The notes under the pieces are model-generated. The model did not search any database, was not told the DNA's origin, and saw nothing but the letters and a program-made list of their open reading frames with translations. A stretch of 64,000 nucleotides of DNA. Source: Vesta saturnalis. Its lineage: Eukaryota; Arthropoda; Insecta; Coleoptera; Lampyridae. The stretch covers positions 310,001 through 374,000 of the forward strand of contig JARFJB010002418.1 in assembly GCA_036346205.1 (NCBI GenBank), written 5' to 3'. Of the stretch, positions 55,004 through 64,000 are shown piece by piece. Within the stretch, counting starts at the first letter, position 1, and the number at the start of each line of letters is the position of its first letter. The position numbers and the translations under genes were made by a program.

Positions 55004-55700
55004 TGTCACAATATTATTTAAATGACATGCGGCGTCGCCGCCTTTTTGTCACTATTTTGGGGGCTCCACCATTTGTTACCATGTTCGTAATATTTAGGGG
55101 TTAATTTATGCGTAGCTCAGAGATTTGGTTGCAAGAGGTTTTGTGACTTTCAACCAGAATCTCCTTGGGAAATTATGGGTCGGAGTACGAGGTTTGGATT
55201 GAGGACATAGTCACCACAACAATTTAAGCAATAACAAATAAATATATAATAATAAAATAATTCTTACATTGTCTGGTACATCTTGTATAACGGTTGCTCT
55301 GAAGACACAACAATTAACAATTACAATTCTACTTTCTAATTAATAATCATTCAACAATTAACTATTAATAATCATCTAACACCCTTTCTACTTCTACTTA
55401 TACTATTTGTCTATTGACGTATTTGTTTCCTGCTTCTCCCATAATTACGAAATATCTAGCGCGTGTGAATTTAGGCCGCCGTACAAAAAGTCCATATTGT
55501 GGTTAATTGTTCTACATAAAATAATGTACGTGATTTTTCTTAAGTAGGTTACTGAAAGGAAGCGCGCATTATATAAATAATCTAAGGAAATTATGCCTTC
55601 ACAATTTGATATAAAAGTGATTACTATTTAATTTATAATATAAGGTAAATTTTTACTTTAAATGTATTGAAATTTATATTTGAATTTCTACTGGGTGACA
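55004..55700 (-). repeat. LTR, right copy (5' LTR if the element is on the minus strand)
   Basis: 697 bases, same TG...CA boundaries as the left copy. Confidence 0.93.
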
Positions 55701-58445
55701 ATATTAGCTTCACTTGCTTAATTCTAGGAACAACAGAAGAGAAAACGACCTTCTGGCGCAAAATTTCGGGAGCAAAAAAAAGCTAAGCCCTAGAAAGGGA
55801 GAAGATGGCTGGCAAAATGAAAGATTTCTTGGCGAAAACTCCAGTTTCCAATGCAGAAACAGAAGCTTTAGAGAGTCAATGTTCTGAAGCGGTCGCTGCT
55901 TCACCTGTTCCTGCACCTGAACCATCTACGAGTACATCAACTCTCAGTGAAAACGTAGAATTGGTCGAACCCACCGGCTCAACAATAGAGGCTACAAGTG
56001 AAGCTGAAACCGAAGCCTTGACTGAAATGGGCCCCGAGATGACAAGTACCATTCTTCTATCAGAGGATCCTGGTCTGTGGCCTAGAACCATTAACAACGA
56101 GGAATTCAGAAGGTTGGTTGAGCGAGGATCTGCCTTTGACAGGATGCAATTATCAATTTCCTACAAATCAGGACAAAAGAAAATTTTCAAGTACGTACTT
56201 TGTCAGAAAACTGGAGAATGGTGAAACAACAGAGAGAATTTGGCTTATTTATTCAGTTTCAAAAAACTCTATATTTTGCTTTTGTTGTAAGGTTTTCGGT
56301 AAAACTATCAATACTTTTTCTGATTCAAATGGTTTTTCTGATTGGCAACACTTATCGTTGGCTATAAAAAGACATGAAACATCAATTGTACATAATGTTC
56401 ATATGAATACATGGATGAGTTTGAAAAAAATGTTAAAATTATCTACTACTGTAAACGATCATCATTTGCGGGTTTTAGAAACCGAAAAAAATATTGGCAA
56501 GATGTTCTGGAAAGAATTGTTGCAGTCGTAAAATTTTTGTCCCGACAATGCATTTCAGGGTTCTTCTAAATACTTTTTCAACATGATAACGGAAATTTTC
56601 TTAAGGCTGTCGAGATGATTTCCTCATTTGACAAAAAACTCATTATTTAGGCTATCAAATTCAAAACGAAATTGTAGAATTAATGTCTTCTAAAGTAAAA
56701 AATAATATTTTAAATATGGTACGCAGTTCCAAATATTATTCAATAATTATGGACTGTACGCCAGATACAAGTCACACAGAACAAATAAGCCTTGTTTTGC
56801 GTTATGTGGTGTTAAACCATGATTGTAAAAAAGTTCAAATTTTTTAGCTTTTAGCCCAATATTCGATTCTACAGGAGGACTATTAATTTTGTAGTTGAAC
56901 TTTTACGAAATTTAAATTTAGATATTAAAGACATAAGAGGTCAAGGGTATGATAACGGTGCCAATATGCGTGGAAAGCATATTGGCTTACAAAAACGTAT
57001 ACTGGACGCTAATCTTCGAGCTTTTTTTGTGCCATGCGCTGCACATAGCTTAAATTTAGCAGTAAATGATGCTGCTAAAGTATCAAATGAACAGTAAACT
57101 TTTTAATATAGTACAAAAACTCTACGTTTTTTTCTCTTCCTCCACAAAAAGGTGGGATATTATTAAAAAAAAATGTTCCTGAATTAAATCTAAAACCCCT
57201 AAGTGATACTAGATGGTCAAGTAGGGTAGATGCTATAAAACCATTAAAATTTCATTTAATTAAAATCTGTGAGTCTTCTAGAAATAGCGGATAACGATAC
57301 TTTTAACATAGAAAGTAGGCATAAAGCAAGTTCTTTACTATTAAATATCCAATCATTTAAATTTATTTGTAGTGTAATTATTTGGTATGATTTATTTCAG
57401 ATTAATATTGTAAGCAAAATGATGCAGTGTAACAATTGACATTAAAGTATCTCAAAACTATTTAAAGAATTTAGTCGATCATTTCAAAAATTATAGAAAT
57501 GATATTTGCTTTGAGGAAATAATTGCTCAAGCGGCAAAATTAGCCGCCGATCTTGAGATAGAGCAAGATTTTCCCGCAACCAATACTACTAGATGAAAAT
57601 ATAAACCAAAGCTTTTTCATTATGAATATAGGGATGAAGCACCTCAAAATGCCAAAACCGTGTTTAAAGTTAATTTTCTTTTAAGAATAATTGATCAAGT
57701 ACTAAGTTCTTTAAATAGTAGATTTGATATGATCTCTAATTATGACAATGTTTTTGGTTTTTTTAGTAATATTTTTACATTATGTAACGATAATCTCCTA
57801 AAGAACTGCCAAGCTCTACAATAGAAGCTTACTGATGCGGTAAAGGTGGAGGCTGATATTGAGGCAGATGTTTTGTTTAATGAGATTAAAGCTTTAAAGT
57901 TATTTTCAATTCCTCAGCCTTCAAATCCTCTGGATATATTGCAATATATATTTGAACACAATTTAACCTCATATCTGCCAAATGTTACAATTTCCTTAAG
58001 AATACTCTTAACTTTACCAGTATCTGTGGCTTCTGGGGAGAGGTCATTTTCAAAATTAAAAATAATAAAAAATTTTCTTCGATCAACTATGCATCAAGAG
58101 AGACTATCTGGGCTAGCAATATTAGCTATAGAGCAGGAGATGGTTGACAAAATCGATTTTGATGAAGTAATAAAAGAATTTGCTGCCGTTAAATCAAGAA
58201 AAACACCTATTTAACCTAATAAAAGTTGTAGTTTTAAGTGACGGATTAAAGATGTTTTTTTTTTGTTATTAATTAATAATTTATTATTATTTCCAATAAA
58301 AATTAAATTAAAAAATTTCTGTTTTATTATAAAATAAAAAAAATATATTTTTTTTTATAACTGGATTTCGTACATTAATAAAGGGCGCGAAAATAATGTC
58401 CCGCACGCGGGCACCGCTCAGCCTTGCGGGGGCCCTGTAAGTCAT

Positions 58446-58879
58446 TAACATTATATATGTTGTTGCTAAAAAAGCTGTATTAGAAAAATACACCTTACTT
58501 ATACGTTTCTATTTGTCCAGTAGTGTGTACTAAAGGAATGTCATGCTAGATTTTTATTTCTTTTTTGCGCGTACATAATATTCGTGGTTATAGATATAGA
58601 AATGACCACAAAAACGCCTGTTTCTCAATCGTCAATATTTTTTTGCTCCTAGCTTATTGACAGGGAGTTAGAAATGGAGACCAGGGGAGAAGATTACAAT
58701 TTTGCCAATGGTAGGGTAAAGTCGGGTGAGACGGCGCGGAGGTTGAGTTGGCGCAGCAAATTTACTTCGTTCCTGCGTTAAGTGGGGGCGCAATACTAGC
58801 CTGCAGCCATTCTACCGGTGCGTAGTGTCACGTTGATAGTGCAAGTGCATGTTCATTATCGATCAAAGGTAAGAAAATG

Positions 58880-58942
<63 letters not shown>

Positions 58943-59267
58943 GAAATTTGGAAATTGGAAAGTGTCCTATAATTTCACTAATCCTTAGGAGTAATTCATC
59001 TAATTTTACCAAATCTGTATCTTTTATAATAAGCGAGATCCCCATGCTGGAAATGTTATCTGGGACACGTTGTATATCTGACAGATTTAGTAATGTTGAT
59101 AGGGGGTGGTTAGTATATTAACCACCGTACCTTTAGAACTAAGGAAAAATAACGTGAGCAGTGGTTAATAAATTAACCACTTTTAAAACGATATGCAAGA
59201 ACAAAAGCAACATTTATTTTATACAAATACTGATTGTTAATACGATACACTAAAACATAATAATTTC
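58446..59267. other. Unassigned region between hAT and piggyBac-5
   Basis: Contains an (AT)n array (58881-58937). A minus-strand frame from about 59110 to 58941 (LSTLLNLSDIQRVPDNISSM and LIIKDTDLVKLDELLLRISE) is protein-like but unrecognised and ends in the (TA)n tract. A GGTTAGTATATTAACCAC palindrome at 59107 resembles piggyBac subterminal sequence. Confidence 0.35.
58881..58937. repeat. (TA)28 microsatellite
   Basis: Uninterrupted TA array directly after the unassigned minus-strand frame. Confidence 0.95.
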
Positions 59268-60959
59268 TTAATATTCGTGAAATGGTGCGAAGCAGTCCAA
59301 GCAAAGAGCTACATTACATTTTCTGCAGGTAATCACTGATCTTACTGCTTTTGCTCGAGTGCTACATCGTGCACATCGTCTTATGGTTTCTATTATAGGC
59401 ATATGAATACCAACAATTGTCAGTCTGGTGGAATTGTCCATTGCAATCGACCGACCAGAGGGTTTCTTAATTTTATTGCTAGTTACCATGGCCGTAGGTC
59501 CTGGCCTCTTCCGGAAACATATCTGTTAGAAGCTTATCCGCTAAAAAACTTCTGAAGAGAAGATGGGAAATGGGCTTTTTTCTCGACGCTAGAGTTAGTT
59601 CTTTATAACAAATGTAACTATTTACTATCGCAGAATCAATTAAAAAATTAAATATTCTAACCCATCAACGACGACTTTTCCACGATATGTTGTAGTATGC
59701 CGTAATTTGGCCAAACCTGTCCACACCACCCGTATGTTGATTATAGTCTGCAATGGGTAGTGGACAAGCTATTGTTTCTTTTGTGCCTTTTTTATTGGTT
59801 CGTTGTGTACTTGTTATGATATTTGGATCATGCATAGAGCTGACTATTATCACACTTTTTTTTCCTCTTTCCTTCCATTTACACACAGAAATATTTTCAC
59901 TCACAGCAGAGGCGATGTCTCCAACTTTCATATTTTTATCCTTTTTCAACAAATGTCTAGGGTAGTGCTTTCTATTTTCCCTAAATGTTCCACACGAGTA
60001 AGTGTTTTTATCCAGCAACTTTGTAAGTAAGTTGAAGGTAGAAAAGAAATTGTCAAAATAGACGCAGTAGCCATTGTTGTAGTACTTCCGTGTCAAATCT
60101 AAAACTGTCCTTTCGCCTAAAGTTCCTTCCTGTGAATCTTGTGCTTTTCCTTCGTAGACTCTCAAATTCAGCATATATCCAGTTTTAGAGTCGGCCAGAA
60201 CACACACTTTAAAGCCCCATTTTATCGGCTTCATTGGCATATATTGTTTGAGTCCTGACCGACACTTAAATTTCACCATACTTTCGTCTACAGCCATATT
60301 TCTTGATGGCAAAAAGAGGTCAGAAAACGTTAAAGTTTTTATTAGACGACCAATAAAGCTTCATTGATGGTAATTCATGAAATCCCATAATGATTAATAC
60401 CCCAAGAAAACTCTTTAGTTCGGAGATAGTTAGATTCAGTTCAGTACCGATCTGAGTGGCATATCTGTTGGATTCCATAACTATTTTATCTAATATTGTG
60501 TCATCCAGAAAGGATTGTAATATCTCGAGAGGATTGTCTATATCATTCATTTGCAAACGAGGCCTGAATGGCAATTCATTTTCTGAGGAATCGTCTGAAT
60601 ACATCTGTATTTGAGTTGGAAGTTTGTTGTCATTTCCCTGGTATGTAGGATCCGCCACAGAATCGACACTATCTTCTTCATACTCAGCATAAGTAATAGG
60701 TTGGGTTGTGCTTCGTTTGCTGCCTGAAGTATATCGTGCGCCTAAACATACCGTTGGGCTGCATGGTGACGAATACCTGGCGTGTTACTCGAAACTGTTT
60801 GGCGCTCGATTATTATTCCATCTTTAGTGTCACTGTCCCCATCGTACTCAGGATCTATAGCGTGATCTTCTGAAATACCATTAAAAACATTATCAGCATC
60901 CCCTGAAGATAAAGTTTGTAGATTTACGAACATGGAATTGTTCTGTTTTGTAGACATTT
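59268..60959 (-). pseudogene. piggyBac-5 transposase (PGBD4-like), internal deletion
   Basis: Start at 60957-60959 region (MSTKQNNSMFVNLQTLSSGD), acidic N-terminus (DPEYDGDSDTKDG), frame break near 60740, FLDDTILDKIVMESNRYATQ, then a jump near 60315 from NKNFNV to LPSRNMAVDES that removes part of the core. Catalytic: NMAVDESMVKFKCRSG (first Asp), YCVYFDNFFSTFNLL (second Asp), HTGGVDRFGQITAYYN (third Asp, about 59715-59745). Frame break at 59665, then the C-terminal zinc domain CARCSTRAKAV and CRKCNVALCLDCF to 59268. Element ends were not identified; a decayed subterminal motif is at 59107. Confidence 0.9.
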
Positions 60960-61209
60960 TCTAAAAGAGGAAGTAATCTTATACAGTGTTACGTTCTGAT
61001 TATTTCTATTTGCCAATATTATTTAGTTTCAGAAAAAATAAAGGTTAAACAATAAAGAAGAAGAAAATCAGATGGCGTGAAGCATGTACCTATAAAAATA
61101 GCATAACCATCTAAGTGCATTCAATATTACATATAAAAAAAGGTAACTAGATTTTGCAGTTATACGAGTTCATGGCACATACTTGCAATACAACCCAGAT
61201 ACGCAACGC
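60960..61209. other. Spacer between piggyBac-5 and LINE
   Basis: AT-rich, no ORF; GGTTAA near 61041 is a possible but weak piggyBac end. Confidence 0.35.
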
Positions 61210-61499
61210 ATTTATTAGGTGGTAGGCATGTATACTCCATGCCAGCCGGGAGGTACCACCCTTACCATGGGCTCCTTAATATTGGGTCTCCGATTTTCTG
61301 AGCTCGGTAAGGACTGCCGTTACCTTTTCCATCATCCTCAATCTATTCTCATCCTTATTCTTCCTTCTCGCCCTCACTGTCTTCCTATCGGATTAAAAGT
61401 CCCAAATTAAAAAATAAGATGGCTGTGGTTTCTAGGGTTATAAATTCCGGACGTAAAATCCTGCCCCATTCGGATGTCCGGGAGGGCAGGGCCCAAGCG

Positions 61500-62190
61500 A
61501 CCTCGGTCATCGAAAGTATCAACTTTCTGATTCACTACTGCAACATCCGCGGTATCAGGTCTAATCTTAATGCTATTCACCAACATCTTGAACAATTACA
61601 ACCTGATATATTGTTTCTATCTGAAACACAAGTCTCCTCGAAAGCTCCGAGTCACCCGACTTGCAATTTCCTCAATACCATCTTCACTCTAACTTTCGAT
61701 ATAAAGGAGGCGTATGTGCCTACATCAAGGACAGAATTGCTTGCAAGAGGGTTTCTTCCTTAGAAAATAAAAATTTTGACGTGATTTGGTTTAAACATTC
61801 TGGTCCTAATTTTGTGAAATTCTACTGTTGCATTTATAGGTCTCCTAATGACAGCAACTTTCAAGACTTCTTCGATTACCTTAGTACGAAAGTTGACTAT
61901 CTCCTGTCTCAGTTTCCATCTTGCGATATCTCATTTGTAGGCGATTTCAATGTTCATAACTCTAATTGGCTTCAATTTTCATCTACTACAAATCCCGCTG
62001 GTCATAGTGCAGAAACATTTGCTATTTCATGTGATCTCACACAAATGATTTCTGAACCCACAAGAATCCCTGATAACCCTAACCATACTCCACATCTTCT
62101 AGATCTCTTTCTTACATCAAACCCTCTTGTTTATAAAACTTCCGTTCTTTCGCCTTTAGGTCTTTCCGACCATTGTCTAATAAAATCATT
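61500..62190 (+). pseudogene. LINE endonuclease domain (APE-type)
   Basis: Frame 1 shows INFLIHYCNIRGIRSNLNAI and QPDILFLSETQVS (metal-binding Glu). After a frameshift near 61690 come GGVCAYIKDRIACKRVSSL, YRSPNDSNFQDFFDYLS, DISFVGDFNVHNSNWL (catalytic GDFN) and LDLFLTSNP with LSPLGLSDHCLI (SDH catalytic motif, about 62150-62180). All expected endonuclease motifs are present in order. Confidence 0.88.
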
Positions 62191-64000
62191 TCTACTGTAC
62201 CTAATTCCACTGTTGTTCGCAAAACCGATAGAACCTTGTGGTGTTTTAAGTCAGCTCGATGGAGTGATTTACGGGATTTCTTTGCAACCTTTCCATGGCG
62301 TGAATATTGTTTTAAGTCGTCCTCTTCTTCGGACATCGCTCTTTCAGTATCTGAAGTCATCCTCATGGGAATGGAGTTATACATTCCGAAAAAACAGTAC
62401 CGTGTAGGTCATTCACGTTCCCAACCCTGGTTCAATAAGGCTTGTTCTGATGCAATATCTTTAAAAATAAATGTTACATTAAATGGAAATCTAATAAATC
62501 GGTTGACAGTCATGTAGAATACGTTGGTGCTAGAAATATCTGCAAAAGTGTCATCACTAAAACTAAAAAGTTGTTCGAACAACGAAAATGCAATGAACTA
62601 GCTACATCTCCTTTAGGCAGTCGTAAATTTTGGTCTTTAGCAAAAGCCATTAGTAAAAACTTTCGAACATCTTCATTTCCCCCCCTGACATCTATTGACG
62701 GATCGGTAGTTGCTGATTCTGTAGACAAAGCCAACGTTTTTGTGGATTTGTTTGCATCAAACTCGTGTCTCAATGATTCTGGAAAAGATGTGCCCCTAGT
62801 CAACTCTTCTTCATACGTTATGAAACCAATTCATTTTCGGTACAAGCTCTTGGAATCGATCATCAGTAGGCTTGATCTCAATAAGGCGACTGGCCCAGAC
62901 GGTATCCCAGCTATTGTCTTAAAGAAATGTTCCCCGAACTAGTACCAGTCCTATCTAAGCTCTATACGATCTCTATATCTTCTGGAATTCCCTTCATCAT
63001 GGAAGTTAGCAAATGTTCAACCTATTCCCAAAAAGGTGATAAGACCGATCCCTCAAATTACAGACCAATTGCCATCACTTCCATTTTGTCTAAAATCATG
63101 GAAAAAGCCATCAATCAGCAACTGCTCACGTTCTTGAAACTAACAAACTCCTTAGTGACCATCAATATGGGTTTAGGCAAAGTCGTTCAACAGGCGATCT
63201 TCTTTCATATGTGACCCAAGTTTGGAACAATACAGTAGAGCAGTCCGGTGAAACAGTTGTAGTCGCTTTAGATATCTCAAAGGCATTTGACCAAGTTTGG
63301 CATAAGTGTTTACTTGCCAAACTCACCTCGTTGGGTTAAATGATGCGCTCATCAACTGGGTTTCTAGTTTCCTTGATGAAAGACGAATACGTGTCGTAGT
63401 TGATGGCTTTTTTCAAAAGAAGTTAGCATTAACGCGGGCGTACCACAGGGATCCGTTATAGCGCCTACACTTTTCTGCTGTACATAAACGACCTTATTTC
63501 TTCAACAACTAACCCCATCCATTGCTTTGCTGACGATAGCACTCTTCACTGTAGTTCATCTCAGTCTACTCATAGTGATAATCCACCTTCTATGTCAAAT
63601 CAAGAAATTAAAGCTGAAATGGCAAATTCAATCAACAAAGACATTCAACGTATTCTCGAATGGGGAAGCAATAATCTAGTTAAATTTAATGCTAACAAAA
63701 CTCAGTGTTGCCTTATGTCCGCCAAAAAGATCGATCATTTCCTGTTGTAAGTATGAATGGCTCAGTTCTTAAGTTTTCAGACTCTATTACTCTGTTGGGT
63801 ATGACTGTATCTTCAAATCTCTCATGGGTTGACCATCTTCTGTCAGCTACCAAAACAGCTGCTCGTAAAATAGGCTTTTGTACAGATCTAAGCAGTACTT
63901 TACCTCTCGACAACTCCTTTTGCTGTATAAGGCCCAAATTCGGCCTCATCTGGAATATAATTCTCACCTTTGGGTTAGTGCTCCCCAATACGCTCTCGAT
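62191..64000 (+). pseudogene. LINE reverse transcriptase, incomplete
   Basis: Several frames. ARWSDLRDFFATFPWREYCF, SLAKAISKNFRTSSFPPLTS, SRLDLNKATGPDGIPAIVLK (RT block 1-2, about 62865-62930), KTDPSNYRPIAITSILSKIM (about 63040-63100), VVVALDISKAFDQVWHKCLL (catalytic Asp, about 63257-63315), HCFADDSTLHCSSS (catalytic DD, 63520-63560), then decayed thumb sequence to the window end. At least six frame changes and stops. Confidence 0.88.

Larger units (their letters stand above)
48958..55700 (-). mobile_element. LTR element with two env-like genes and no gag-pol
   Basis: Direct repeats at 48958-49658 and 55004-55700 begin TGTCACAATATTATTT and end CTACTGGGTGACA; target duplication ATAT at 48954-48957 and 55701-55704 (4 bases, as in Gypsy/errantiviruses). 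Recognisable coding sequence (two env-like genes) is on the minus strand, so the right repeat is taken as the 5' LTR. No protease, RT, RNase H or integrase motif was seen in the 5.3 kb interior. Inserted in intron 1 of the hAT element. Confidence 0.9.
48129..58214 (+). pseudogene. hAT transposase, ZMYM1-like, start codon in its own short coding exon
   Basis: ATG at 48129-48131 is followed immediately by a consensus donor GTAAGTATT (48132). The acceptor TTAATTCTAG ends at 55727, and exon 2 opens in frame with EQQKRKRPSGAKFREQKKAK, the usual basic N-terminus of this family. A frameshift near 55785 leads to MAGKMKDFL (55805). Downstream are DPGLWPRTINNEEF, a TTF-type Cys cluster SIFCFCCKVFGK (about 56270), IMDCTPDTSHTEQISLVLRY (about 56745-56805, catalytic Asp region), GQGYDNGANMRGKHIGLQ, CAAHSLNLAVNDA, DTRWSSRVDAIK, and the hAT dimerisation end SVASGERSFSKLKIIKNFLR (58020-58080) with LAILAIE. 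Many frameshifts and stops between 56.5 and 57.8 kb. Confidence 0.9.
46583..58437 (+). mobile_element. hAT element (ZMYM1/Charlie-like) with 8-bp target duplication
   Basis: Ends CAGGCCTCCCGTAA (46583) and CAGGGCCCCCGCAA (reverse complement of the right end, 58437) are imperfect inverted repeats. Exact 8-base target duplication TAAGTCAT at 46575-46582 and 58438-58445. 11,855 bases, of which 6.75 kb is the LTR element in intron 1; original size about 5.1 kb. Confidence 0.93.
61210..64000 (+). mobile_element. Non-LTR retrotransposon (Jockey/CR1-like), truncated by window end
   Basis: GC-richer than its surroundings. 5' untranslated part (about 61210-61420) then endonuclease and RT frames running off the window. 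No 3' end visible. The short LINE tail at 29285-29733 begins with the codons expected just after this window end. Confidence 0.85.

Noticed and set aside
63713..63988. Minus-strand ORF near the window end
   Set aside because: Antisense to the LINE reverse transcriptase thumb region; no motif.
1..64000. CRISPR arrays, bacterial operons, rRNA genes
   Set aside because: No direct-repeat/spacer pattern, no Shine-Dalgarno-type organisation and no rRNA signature; spliced introns and TE content are eukaryotic.

Overview
This window is AT-rich arthropod (most likely insect) genomic DNA made almost entirely of transposable elements. I find no complete host gene. The insect assignment rests on the mixture: piggyBac, P element, Harbinger with a MADF partner gene, ZMYM-type hAT, DUF4817-type mariner, Polinton/Maverick, Gypsy, an env-bearing LTR element and a Jockey/CR1-like LINE. 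Almost every coding unit is broken by stops, frameshifts or insertions, so this is an old, repeatedly reinvaded TE graveyard.

Layout. 1-1.67 kb: 3' part of piggyBac-1. 2.4-12.6 kb: Polinton A, gene order integrase(-), small MP-x-DKFG protein(-), DUF8207(-), packaging ATPase(-), PLA2-like capsid protein(+), protease start(+), penton(+), major capsid(+), IDVQGF protein(+), PolB(-). piggyBac-2 sits inside its major capsid gene. 12.6-16.4 kb: a CAAGGTCA-rich repeat, then AT-rich non-coding DNA. 16.4-22.3 kb: degenerate Gypsy element preceded by a (CGTTTA)n array. 24.2-30.9 kb: Polinton B in the opposite orientation (PolB, IDVQGF, major capsid with a LINE inserted, penton), abutting a virus-like matrix metalloproteinase remnant at 31-31.6 kb.

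33.4-35.9 kb: piggyBac-3 inside a tiny MITE. 36.2-42.5 kb: a Russian doll, P element inside piggyBac-4 inside a mariner-like gene, each level supported by terminal repeats and target duplications. 42.5-42.85 kb: a second metalloproteinase scrap joined to (TA)n and an unknown ORF. 42.9-46.1 kb: a Harbinger element whose two genes lie on opposite strands with interlocked exons. 46.6-58.4 kb: a hAT element whose first intron is occupied by a 6.7 kb LTR element (49.0-55.7 kb) that carries two env-like genes and no recognisable gag-pol. 59.3-61 kb: piggyBac-5. 61.2 kb to the end: a LINE that runs off the window.

How the parts relate. The two Polintons are related defective copies: they share a nonsense codon in the capsid gene and a 4-base overlap between penton and capsid genes, so each serves as the empty-site reference for insertions in the other. 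(TA)n microsatellites have grown inside several Polinton genes and sit at both metalloproteinase junctions. The most unusual items are the interlocked Harbinger genes, the metalloproteinase remnants next to Polinton B, and the env-only LTR element.
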